Below, piece after piece: positions 1 through 6,570 of a stretch of 6,693 bases of DNA; within the stretch, counting starts at the first letter, position 1, and the number at the start of each line of letters is the position of its first letter. The DNA is taken from the NCBI GenBank assembly GCA_903873545.1, contig CAIQPA010000150.1:1-6693 (forward strand). The letters are read 5' to 3'. Below the pieces are notes generated by a model. The model saw only the letters and a program-made list of their open reading frames with translations. It did not search any database and was not told where the DNA came from. This stretch comes from an uncultured delta proteobacterium. Lineage in GTDB: Bacteria; Myxococcota_A; Bradymonadia; REDH01. Made by a program: the position numbers and the translations under genes.

Positions 1-1
1 G

Positions 2-1066
2 AGCCACTTCCTCGTGATGCGGCTGCCGCCCGGCGACCTCATGAGCAGCATGCTCGCCCGCGGCCACCGCTTTGCCCCCGAGGAGGTCGCCGAGCTGATC
101 GCTGACCTTGCCGCGGCGCTCGACACCTACCGCTCGACAGCAGGGGAGCCGCACCGAGGCCCGACAGCCGAGCGCGTCTGGGTGACACAGGAGGGCCGTG
201 CGATTCTGCTCGGCTACGGCGAGGTCCTCTACCGCGAGGACTCGCTGAATGCGGGCGGCCCTCCCGTGGCAGAGTTCATCTCCCACCTCCCGCCGGAGGT
301 GTTCGCCTTCTCCGCTTCGAGCAGCGTGGCAAACGAGGAGGATGAGGGCGCCCCGACCTCGGGCCGCTTTCGGACGGCGCAGCTGCCGCCCGATGCGGTG
401 AACTGTGAGCGTGCACCGGCCGCAGAGGTCTATGCGCTGGGCTGCCTCGCCTATCAGGCCTTTTCGGGGCACCATCCCTATTTCGTGAAGGCGAACGACG
501 CGACCGAGGGGATTCGCGCCACGCTGGCTGCGATGCCTGCGCCGCTCAAGCGGCTGCCGGCCGGCTCGGTCTTTGAGACGACCATCCTGCAGGCCATGTC
601 GCGCCAGTCCTCAGATCGGCAGGCTACGACGGGAGACTTCGCCTCGGCGCTGCAGGCGGCCTTCGATGACGGAAGCAGCGACGCACTGCCGCAGCTCCGC
701 TCCACAGCGGTCGCGCAGGCCTCCTCGGATGACCTGCGCTCGCTCTCGCTCTGGCGCATGACCGGCCTCGTCTCGCTGGCGATGCTGATCGTACTGTTCG
801 CCTACCTTCAGTTCCGCCCCTACAGCGTCGTCGTCACCTCCGACCCTCCCTCGCTCGATCTGGTGGAGGTCGTGGGCCACACGGCGGAGCCGCTCGGCAG
901 GACGCCGCTCGTGCTTGAGCGCCGCTCGCTGAGCACACCGATCCAGCTCCGCGTGATGGGCAAAGATGGCAAGGCCGGCCCGGTGACCACGCACGACCCC
1001 AAAGAGTTTCAAGATCTCGGCAACTGCCGGCGGCTCGCGGTTCAGCTCAAGTTCGACGAGCGTTGA
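2..1066 (+). CDS. Membrane-anchored Ser/Thr kinase-like protein (probable pseudokinase) with C-terminal PEGA-like domain, 5' partial
   Basis: The reading frame is already open at the left edge, so the start and the ATP-binding N-lobe lie outside the window. The visible part begins at the kinase hinge (FLVM..LPPGDL), runs through helix E and continues to a subdomain IX-like EVYALGC segment (about 422-445) and a GHHPYF motif. The catalytic motifs are degenerate: the HRD aspartate is Gly (HRG, 152-160), the catalytic-loop Lys and Asn are replaced by Thr and Arg, and DFG reads GYG (212-220). A Ser/Glu-rich insertion occupies roughly 310-370. One hydrophobic helix follows (about 758-811), then a short extracytoplasmic domain resembling PEGA (TSDPPS...GRTPL). 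Kinase plus membrane helix plus PEGA is a common layout in myxobacterial signalling proteins. I infer a non-catalytic scaffold or sensor; an active enzyme of unusual mechanism is less likely. Family assignment is firm, function is not. Confidence 0.85.
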   Translation, partial: SHFLVMRLPPGDLMSSMLARGHRFAPEEVAELIADLAAALDTYRSTAGEPHRGPTAERVWVTQEGRAILLGYGEVLYREDSLNAGGPPVAEFISHLPPEVFAFSASSSVANEEDEGAPTSGRFRTAQLPPDAVNCERAPAAEVYALGCLAYQAFSGHHPYFVKANDATEGIRATLAAMPAPLKRLPAGSVFETTILQAMSRQSSDRQATTGDFASALQAAFDDGSSDALPQLRSTAVAQASSDDLRSLSLWRMTGLVSLAMLIVLFAYLQFRPYSVVVTSDPPSLDLVEVVGHTAEPLGRTPLVLERRSLSTPIQLRVMGKDGKAGPVTTHDPKEFQDLGNCRRLAVQLKFDER

Positions 1067-1070
1067 ACCT

Positions 1071-1087
1071 TGGGCGCTGCGCGCCTA
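1071..1087 (+). other. Short GC-rich hairpin just after the kinase-like gene
   Basis: Five perfect G/C pairs (1073-1077 with 1081-1085) close a three-base TGC loop. A G-U and a U-A pair can extend the stem to 1071-1087. It starts four bases after the TGA of the kinase-like gene. No T tract follows, so it is not a classical intrinsic terminator. It could weaken read-through into the glycoside hydrolase gene or protect an mRNA 3' end. Confidence 0.35.
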
Positions 1088-1113
1088 GCGACAGCCGGAC
1101 CCTCTCCCAACAC

Positions 1114-1117
1114 AGGA
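1114..1117 (+). promoter_or_regulatory. Ribosome binding site of the GH31 gene
   Basis: AGGA lies seven bases before the ATG at 1125, which supports this start. It overlaps a small imperfect-centre palindrome, GGAC-G-GTCC (1115-1123). No convincing -35/-10 pair was seen in the 58-base gap, so the gene may be read from upstream of the kinase-like gene. Confidence 0.6.
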
Positions 1118-1124
1118 CGGTCCG

Positions 1125-3833
1125 ATGTCTCGCCGCTTGTTACTGCCCCTGCTCCTGCTCGTCGCCTGTGGCGATGATGCTACCGAAACCTCCGCCGATT
1201 CGACCCTCGATGCCATCGACGATACCGGCTCTGACACGGGGCTGACGGATGGTTCGGGCAGCGGTTCAGATACCGCGCCGGACGGCAGTGGTGATGGCTC
1301 GGGGAGCGCGGCAGAGAGCTGCACGCCGGCGCCTGTGGAGCAGCTCGCGCGGATCGAGCGGGCGGGGCTCAGCGTCTCCTTCGCGGGGGATGGGAGTTGG
1401 TCGCTGGCCCGCGGTGCAGAGCTCGTAACGACGGGTGTTGCGACCTGTGACGACGCGGCGCCCGGGGCGCGGGTTGCTGCTGGGACACCGGCCTTCCGGA
1501 GCGGCTTCGGCAATACGATTGTGACGATGACCGGACCAGCTTCGCGCCTGACCTGGCTGCAGCCGGCGGGCAGCGCGACCGTGGAGGCGGCGACTGCCGA
1601 TGCGGTGACACTCCGCTGGCCGTTGGCTGGCGCGGCGGGAGCGTCGCTCGCGCTGCGCTATGCGCTCGACGAAGATGGCACGCTCCGGGTCGCGATGAGC
1701 AGCACGCTCGAGGGCGCGGCCACGGGTGAGTGGAGTTGGGGCTCGGCCGCGGGAGAGCGCTTCATTGGCCTCGGGACGCAGGTGACGGGCATGGACCTTC
1801 GCGGCCGCGTTTACAGGCTCTGGACGCAGGAGCAGGGGATTGGGACGTTGGAGGGCGACTCCGGCTTCCCGCTCGCCAACGCGCTCGAGGCGGCCTACGC
1901 GCCCATGGGCGTGATGCATGCGTCGGGGGGCTACACGATGCTCCTGGACGAGGATTCCGTATCGGAACTGGACTTGGACCGAGGCGCTGCAGCGCGGTTG
2001 ACGCTCCGCACCGCAGGGTCGCTGCCGGCGCTGTCGCTGCATCCCTGGGCGCGCCCATCGGAGGGCATCGCCTGGGCGACCGGGCTCACGGGCCGTCCGC
2101 CGCAGGTCCCCGACTGGGCCTTTGCCCCCTGGAACCACGCGGTCGGTGGGCCCGCGGAGCTCACGCGGGTCGCGACGCTGCTGCGAGAAGCAGATGTGCC
2201 CTCCTCCGCGATCTGGAGCGAAGACTGGATTGGCGGGTCGCAGAGCGGCAGCGGCTTCCGGCTCTCCTACGCTTGGGAGTGGGACCCGGCGCGCTACCCC
2301 GACCTCCCGACCGACATCGACCGGCTTCATACGCAGGGATTTGCCTTCCTCGGCTACCTGAACCCCTTCGTACCCGGGCCCACGCGAATGTTCGGGGAGG
2401 GTGAGACGGGCGGCTTCCTGGTGAAGAACGAGGCGGGCGCAACCTACACCACGACAGACCCGGCCTTCCGCCAGACCGGCTTGGTCGACCTCACCAACCC
2501 AGCCGCCGCCTCATGGTACGAGTCCTATGTCATCAAGGCGGTGAACGAGGTGGGGCTCGACGGCTGGATGGCCGACTTCGCGGAGTGGCTACCGCTCGAA
2601 GGGCGGCTCGAGAGCGGTGAGAGCCTTTGGCTGGAACACAACCGCTACCCGCTCGCCTACCAGCGCTCCAACACCCGCGGCATCACGGCTGCGAACGGGG
2701 GGGTAGCTGACCCGGATCGGCTCTACTTCTCACGCTCGGGTTGGGCGTCGCGCAAAGGCGGCACCTCGGGCATCGCCCCGGTGCTCTGGTCGGGCGACCA
2801 GAACACCGACTGGGGCACCGACGACGGCCTGCCGAGCGTGGTGCCGATCTCGCTGCATGTGTCGGCCTCGGGCGTCTCGATGTTTGCGACCGACATCGCC
2901 GGCTACACCTCGGTGACCGTCCCCAACACGACCAAAGAGCTCTTCTATCGCTGGACTGTCGTGGGGGCCTTTGAGCCTGTCATGCGGACCCACCACGGGT
3001 CGGACAAGTGCGGCAACTGGGGGTTCGACTGGGACGAGGAGTCGCTCGCCCACTTCCGGCGTTACGCGAAGATTCACAGCCTTCTCTACCCCGTCTGGCG
3101 CGGCCTCCTCGACGAGGCGCAGGCGACCGGCATGCCGATCCTGCGTCACCCATTTTTGGCTGATCCGACGGGCAACTGGGACCGGGCCGGCTACGCCTGG
3201 TTCATCGGCGAGAACCTGTTCGTGACACCGGTACTCGCGGAGGGAGCGACGACCAAGACGACGGCACTTCCGCCAGGCGCATGGTGGCCGCTCTTCGGCG
3301 ATGCGCCGCTGGCTTCAGCGGCTGACTGGGCGGCGCAAGAGGTCGCCATTCCGCTCACGGAGGCGGGTGCCTTCGTGCGGGCGGGGACAGCGCTGCCGCT
3401 GCTGACGCGCGCACCTGCGACGATGCGCAACGATGCCGCGGCGACCGTCTCGTCGCTCGCAGCGCTCGGCGACAACGTTCGCTTTGCGCTCTACCCCGCT
3501 GCGTCGGGCGCAGCGTCGGGGGCTGGTCGAGGCGCATCGGTATCGGCCACCGGCCTGCGCCCGGGCTGGGTCGCTGCGGGGGCAACATGGAACGGAACCG
3601 TGCTGCCGGCCTGTGCTGACAGTGAGGCTCAGGACTGTGTGGACGAATCCGCAAAGTTCTACCGTGTCGTAGGCGCCGGCAGCCTCGTGTCGGCGGGCGG
3701 AGCGGCCACGGTGGAGGCCGCTGCGGGACAGACGGTTGAACTGGCGTTCGGTCGCGACGGCTGGGGGTCGCTTGCGGAGCCGACGGTTGTGACGGACCTC
3801 AATCCGAACGTCGACCCGCCCTGCCTGCCATGA
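1125..3833 (+). CDS. Glycoside hydrolase family 31 lipoprotein, YihQ/sulfoquinovosidase-like branch
   Basis: This is probably a retaining alpha-glycosidase displayed on the cell envelope. The 902-residue product opens with a lipoprotein signal (lipobox LVAC, Cys15), then a Ser/Thr/Asp/Gly tether to about residue 64, a beta-rich N-terminal domain (about 68-310), the GH31 barrel (about 325-700) and beta domains to the end. The nucleophile motif WMADFAE places the catalytic Asp at 484, and WSGDQNTDW gives the acid/base at Asp558. Both motifs match E. coli YihQ, which cleaves sulfoquinovose glycosides. Aligned from memory, YihQ Gln288, Arg301, Trp304 and Tyr508 correspond to Glu366, Arg379, Tyr382 and Tyr594. 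Glu at the first position is, as I recall, natural in some sulfoquinovosidases, but Tyr for Trp is not. Substrate is therefore open: sulfoquinovosides or another alpha-glycoside. Cys66/Cys108 and Cys830/Cys838 may form disulfides. No sulfoglycolysis or transport gene is in view. Family is near certain; substrate is not. Confidence 0.93.
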   Translation: MSRRLLLPLLLLVACGDDATETSADSTLDAIDDTGSDTGLTDGSGSGSDTAPDGSGDGSGSAAESCTPAPVEQLARIERAGLSVSFAGDGSWSLARGAELVTTGVATCDDAAPGARVAAGTPAFRSGFGNTIVTMTGPASRLTWLQPAGSATVEAATADAVTLRWPLAGAAGASLALRYALDEDGTLRVAMSSTLEGAATGEWSWGSAAGERFIGLGTQVTGMDLRGRVYRLWTQEQGIGTLEGDSGFPLANALEAAYAPMGVMHASGGYTMLLDEDSVSELDLDRGAAARLTLRTAGSLPALSLHPWARPSEGIAWATGLTGRPPQVPDWAFAPWNHAVGGPAELTRVATLLREADVPSSAIWSEDWIGGSQSGSGFRLSYAWEWDPARYPDLPTDIDRLHTQGFAFLGYLNPFVPGPTRMFGEGETGGFLVKNEAGATYTTTDPAFRQTGLVDLTNPAAASWYESYVIKAVNEVGLDGWMADFAEWLPLEGRLESGESLWLEHNRYPLAYQRSNTRGITAANGGVADPDRLYFSRSGWASRKGGTSGIAPVLWSGDQNTDWGTDDGLPSVVPISLHVSASGVSMFATDIAGYTSVTVPNTTKELFYRWTVVGAFEPVMRTHHGSDKCGNWGFDWDEESLAHFRRYAKIHSLLYPVWRGLLDEAQATGMPILRHPFLADPTGNWDRAGYAWFIGENLFVTPVLAEGATTKTTALPPGAWWPLFGDAPLASAADWAAQEVAIPLTEAGAFVRAGTALPLLTRAPATMRNDAAATVSSLAALGDNVRFALYPAASGAASGAGRGASVSATGLRPGWVAAGATWNGTVLPACADSEAQDCVDESAKFYRVVGAGSLVSAGGAATVEAAAGQTVELAFGRDGWGSLAEPTVVTDLNPNVDPPCLP

Positions 3834-3838
3834 CCTGC

Positions 3839-3863
3839 GCCTAGGCTTCGGGTTCCACGAAGC
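3839..3863. other. Palindrome and hairpin at the convergent gene ends
   Basis: An 8-bp perfect palindrome (GCCTAGGC, 3839-3846) spans the aspartokinase stop codon. Overlapping it by two bases is a 6-bp stem, GCTTCG/CGAAGC, with a 7-base loop (3845-3863). The hairpin lies just past the GH31 stop and inside the last codons of the minus-strand gene. Neither strand has a T tract after it, so a terminator role for the two converging transcripts is only a possibility. Confidence 0.35.
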
Positions 3864-5055
3864 GGCGGTGGAGGCGGCGCTGCAGCTCCTTGCCGGAGGC
3901 GGCGGGCAGCACGGCGACGACCGCATCGCGCGACGAGAACCAGAACCGCGGCGCATCGGGCAGGCCGGTCGCCTGCTCGATGGCGGCGTGCAGTGCGTTG
4001 GCGCTGTCGCCGACCCCGAGACCGACGGCAGCCGCGGATCCGAGGCCGGCGGCGAACTGGAGGGTGTCGCCAGCTGCAGCCCGGAGCCGCGCTTCGAAAG
4101 CTGCGAGGTCGTGCACATTTTCTGCGGTCCCCACGAGGCGAGCCGCACTGCGCTCGGCGTCCACCTGAGCGGAGAGGAGGTCGGTCGATCCTACGGCAGC
4201 GAGCAGTGCCGCTACGGCGCCTGGCGTCGCGGGGGGAAGCTCTGCGACCCAGACATCGTCACGGCCGGTGACACCCCGGACGCCGAAGGCGCGGAGGGGG
4301 CGGAGGAGGTGGTCAGGGAAGCCGTCGGGGCGATGGATTGCGGTCCCCTCGCCTGCGCCGAAGGTGGACTTGGCGTGGAGCGCGATGCCCTTCTGCCGCG
4401 CGAACTCCACAGCCTGCGCGTTGAGCACGCGGGCGCCCTGCCGGGCGAGCTCCTGCATCTCTTCGTAGCCGACCTCGGCAAGCTTGGTGGCGGAGGGGAC
4501 GATGCGTGGGTCTGCGGAGTAGATGCCGTCGACATCGGAGTAGATGTCGCAGGACTCAGCGCCCAGCGCAGCGGCGAGCGCGACGGCGGTGGTGTCGCTA
4601 CCTCCGCGGCCGAGGGTGGTCACTTCGCTGCGGTAGCTGGTACCCTGGTAGCCTGCGACGATGACGATGCGGCCTCGGGCGAGTTCGTCCTGCACGCGGT
4701 AGGGTCGGACATCGATGATGCGCGCGCCCGCGTGAGAGTCGCTCGTCATGATGCCGCACTGGCTTCCCGTGAAGGAGATGGCCTGTTCGCCGAGATCCTG
4801 GATGGCGATGGACATGAGCGCCATGGAGATCCGCTCGCCCGTGGAGAGCAGCATGTCGAGTTCGCGCTTCGATGGGTCTTCGGCGACGCGGCGTGCGAGC
4901 GAGAGGAGTTCGTCGGTGGTGTCGCCCATGGCGGAGACGACGGCGACGACGCCGAAGCCGGCGCGGCGCGTGGCCACAATCTTGGCGGCGACGGCCTTGA
5001 TCTTCTCGATGGTGGAGACGGAGGAGCCGCCAAACTTCTGGACGATAATCCGCAT
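3841..5055 (-). CDS. lysC: Aspartate kinase
   Basis: It phosphorylates L-aspartate to aspartyl-4-phosphate, the first step towards lysine, diaminopimelate, threonine and methionine, in the cytoplasm. The kinase half (residues 1-245) has every hallmark: KFGGSS at 7-12, STGERIS with Glu74, an IVAGYQG segment at 132-138, GRGGSDTTA at 149-157, and YSDVDGIYSADPR at 172-184. Its 404 residues match the usual monofunctional length, with no homoserine dehydrogenase fusion. The C-terminal half (about 258-404) should hold two ACT domains that bind lysine or threonine. Here it is strongly diverged: the usual VNI..I.Q stretch and the STSEIKIS-like segment are not recognisable, although the final LHRRF helix is kept. 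The start ATG sits two bases after the stop of the Mur ligase gene, with a GAGG ribosome site inside that gene, so the two are very likely one operon. Confidence 0.95.
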   Translation of the reverse strand: MRIIVQKFGGSSVSTIEKIKAVAAKIVATRRAGFGVVAVVSAMGDTTDELLSLARRVAEDPSKRELDMLLSTGERISMALMSIAIQDLGEQAISFTGSQCGIMTSDSHAGARIIDVRPYRVQDELARGRIVIVAGYQGTSYRSEVTTLGRGGSDTTAVALAAALGAESCDIYSDVDGIYSADPRIVPSATKLAEVGYEEMQELARQGARVLNAQAVEFARQKGIALHAKSTFGAGEGTAIHRPDGFPDHLLRPLRAFGVRGVTGRDDVWVAELPPATPGAVAALLAAVGSTDLLSAQVDAERSAARLVGTAENVHDLAAFEARLRAAAGDTLQFAAGLGSAAAVGLGVGDSANALHAAIEQATGLPDAPRFWFSSRDAVVAVLPAASGKELQRRLHRRFVEPEA

Positions 5056-5057
5056 GC

Positions 5058-6443
5058 TCAGCCTCGTGCGACCGCTGCGGCGCGCCGCTCGGAGACCCAG
5101 TCGTCGGCCATACGGAAGAAGTCGTCTCCGCCGAAGAAGAGGACCTTGTCGCCGGGCTGCACCGAAGCGCGGAGGTGGGCGACAATCTGGTTCTGGTCGG
5201 GGATATGGGTCACGAGGTGGCCGCGCTCGCGAAGTTTGCGGACGACGAGGTCGGTATCGACGCCGGGGATGGGATCCTCGTTGGCGGCATACATGGTCGT
5301 GATGATGACCTCGCTGGAGCCCTCGAAGGCGGTCGCATACTCATCCTGCAGGTAGCTGGTGAGGGTGTAGCGGTAGGGCTTGAAGATGCTGACGACACGG
5401 CCCTTGGCGAGGTCCTTGGCGGAGTCGAGCACCTTGCGGATCGCGGTGGGGTGGCTGTTGTAGTCTTTGACGACGAAGAGGCCGTCAGCGTCGACGATGG
5501 TGAAGCGGTTGTCGAGCCCCTTGAAGTCGGCGAGACCGCGCTGCATCGCCTCGAAGGGGACGCCGAGGTGGTCGCAGACGGCGATGGCGCCAATGGCGTT
5601 TCCTACGTTGTATCGGCCTGGCAGCGGCAGGCTCACCTCGCCCAGCTTCTCGCCGCGGCGAAAGACCTCGAAGCGGAGGGGCAGCTGGCCCTGGTCCAAG
5701 AGGACAGCGCGATACTCGGCCTCACGCTCAACTGCGTAGGTGGTGACAGGCTTGGTTACCCGCTCGAGCATCTGCCGGTTGCCGTCGCAGTCGATGTTCA
5801 CGAAGGCGCGCCGAAGCCGGCCGTTGGCCTCGATGATGCGGGCCATCGAGACGATGATGTCGAGGTGGTCCTTGTAGTAGTTGAGGTGGTCAGCCTCGAT
5901 GTAGTTGCAGAGGAGCAGGTCTGTCGGAATGTTGGCGTGGGAGCCATCGGACTCGTCCACCTCGGCCACGATGACATCGCCCTTCCCTGCCCGGGCGTTG
6001 AGGTTGTAGTCTAGGAGCAGGCCGCCGATGATGAAACCCGGCTCGCGGCCGGCGGCATCGAGCATCTTGGTGATCATGGCGCTGACCGTGCCCTTCCCGT
6101 GGGTGCCGGTCACGCCGACGCTGAGCCGCTCCGAGAGGAGGGCGGCGAGGAGTTCGGAGCGGTGCAGGATGGGGAGCCCCCGCTCTCGTGCAGCGAGCAG
6201 TTCGGGGTTGTGGGCGGGGATGGCTGTGGAGAGGACGATGACCTCGGCGCTCTCGATGTTTTCGGCACGCTGACCGATGGTCACGCGGGCGCCGAGGGCC
6301 TCCATGGCGTCGGTGAGGGCTGATTTGCGTACATCGGAGCCGGAGACGGGATAACCGCGCTCGATGGCGACCCGAGCGACAGCCGAAACGCCGATGCCAC
6401 CGATTCCGAGAAAGTGAAGTTTGGTACCGGGCTTGAGCATCAT
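5058..6443 (-). CDS. murC: Mur ligase family protein, MurC-like (UDP-N-acetylmuramate--L-alanine ligase)
   Basis: MurC joins L-alanine to UDP-MurNAc using ATP, the first peptide step of peptidoglycan synthesis, in the cytoplasm. The 461 residues show the MurC order: an N-terminal Rossmann motif GIGGIGVS (13-20) with SGSD (34-37) for the UDP-sugar, the ATP loop GTHGKGT (113-119), EVDESDGS (161-168), IEADHL (182-187), GRYNVGNA (276-283), KDYNSHPTAI (326-335), FKPYRYT (354-360) and YAANEDPIPG (385-394). Several are off consensus: GKG for GKT in the loop, NSHP for GHHP, and GGDD near the end for GAGD/N. This copy is not beside other cell-wall genes but before aspartate kinase. It may be the housekeeping enzyme of a divergent lineage or a paralog with another acceptor. 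ATG at 6443 or 6440 is the start, since an in-frame TAG lies at 6453-6455 and no other start codon lies between; ribosome site weak (AGG eight bases upstream). Confidence 0.82.
   Translation of the reverse strand: MMLKPGTKLHFLGIGGIGVSAVARVAIERGYPVSGSDVRKSALTDAMEALGARVTIGQRAENIESAEVIVLSTAIPAHNPELLAARERGLPILHRSELLAALLSERLSVGVTGTHGKGTVSAMITKMLDAAGREPGFIIGGLLLDYNLNARAGKGDVIVAEVDESDGSHANIPTDLLLCNYIEADHLNYYKDHLDIIVSMARIIEANGRLRRAFVNIDCDGNRQMLERVTKPVTTYAVEREAEYRAVLLDQGQLPLRFEVFRRGEKLGEVSLPLPGRYNVGNAIGAIAVCDHLGVPFEAMQRGLADFKGLDNRFTIVDADGLFVVKDYNSHPTAIRKVLDSAKDLAKGRVVSIFKPYRYTLTSYLQDEYATAFEGSSEVIITTMYAANEDPIPGVDTDLVVRKLRERGHLVTHIPDQNQIVAHLRASVQPGDKVLFFGGDDFFRMADDWVSERRAAAVARG
5062..5065 (-). promoter_or_regulatory. 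Ribosome binding site of aspartate kinase, inside the murC-like gene
   Basis: On the minus strand GAGG lies six bases before the ATG of the aspartate kinase gene and within the last codons of the Mur ligase gene. This fits translational coupling and supports the chosen start. Confidence 0.6.
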
Positions 6444-6523
6444 CGTGGCGGCCTAGACAGGGGGGTTCGGGTGGCCCTTCCTGCACCAGTTCGACCCCGC
6501 TGCGCAAGCCTCGTGAAGGTTGA

Positions 6524-6540
6524 ACCGCGTGCATCGCGGT
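6524..6540. repeat. Perfect 6-bp inverted repeat, possible operator or 5' leader hairpin
   Basis: ACCGCG (6524-6529) and CGCGGT (6535-6540) flank TGCAT. The repeat lies right after the weak -35-like element, 36 bases before the lipoprotein start at 6576. It could be a dimeric repressor site or an RNA stem; the sequence alone does not separate these. Confidence 0.4.
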
Positions 6541-6565
6541 GTTACGCGCCTCGGCAACTTCTCCC

Positions 6566-6570
6566 AAGGA
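6566..6570 (+). promoter_or_regulatory. Ribosome binding site that decides the lipoprotein start
   Basis: AAGGA ends five bases before the ATG at 6576 and overlaps an in-frame upstream ATG at 6570. The spacing favours 6576, which also begins the typical Met-Arg-Arg signal sequence. Confidence 0.6.

Noticed and set aside
1063..1245. Short TTG-started frame overlapping the kinase stop and the GH31 start
   Set aside because: It has no ribosome site and runs out of frame through the GH31 signal peptide.
1266..2330. A 354-codon minus-strand open frame inside the GH31 gene
   Set aside because: The translation is Arg/Pro/Ala-rich without a domain and lies opposite well-conserved GH31 sequence.
3499..3521. 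Imperfect direct repeat GCTGCGTCGGGC/GCAGCGTCGGG
   Set aside because: It simply encodes an Ala/Ser/Gly-rich loop (AASGAASG) of the GH31 protein and is too short to call a repeat element.
3868..5355. A 495-codon open frame on the plus strand opposite aspartate kinase
   Set aside because: It is antisense to a clearly conserved enzyme, runs across the lysC/murC junction, has low-complexity Gly/Ala/Asp-rich translation and no recognisable family. It is typical of GC-rich shadow frames.
5175..6014. A 279-codon open frame on the plus strand opposite the murC-like gene
   Set aside because: Its translation is a Val/Asp/Gly/Ala-rich mirror of the real gene, with no domain.
6453..6456. CTAG tetranucleotides within the three gene boundaries (1084, 3841, 6453)
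   Set aside because: CTAG is rare in many genomes, but another copy sits inside the murC-like gene (6011) and the flanks differ. Chance is enough.
5890..6567. A 225-codon minus-strand frame starting in the divergent spacer and overlapping murC in another frame
   Set aside because: It is Arg/Pro/His-rich, shows no family and is out of frame with the recognisable ligase. The spacer part has no ribosome site worth noting.
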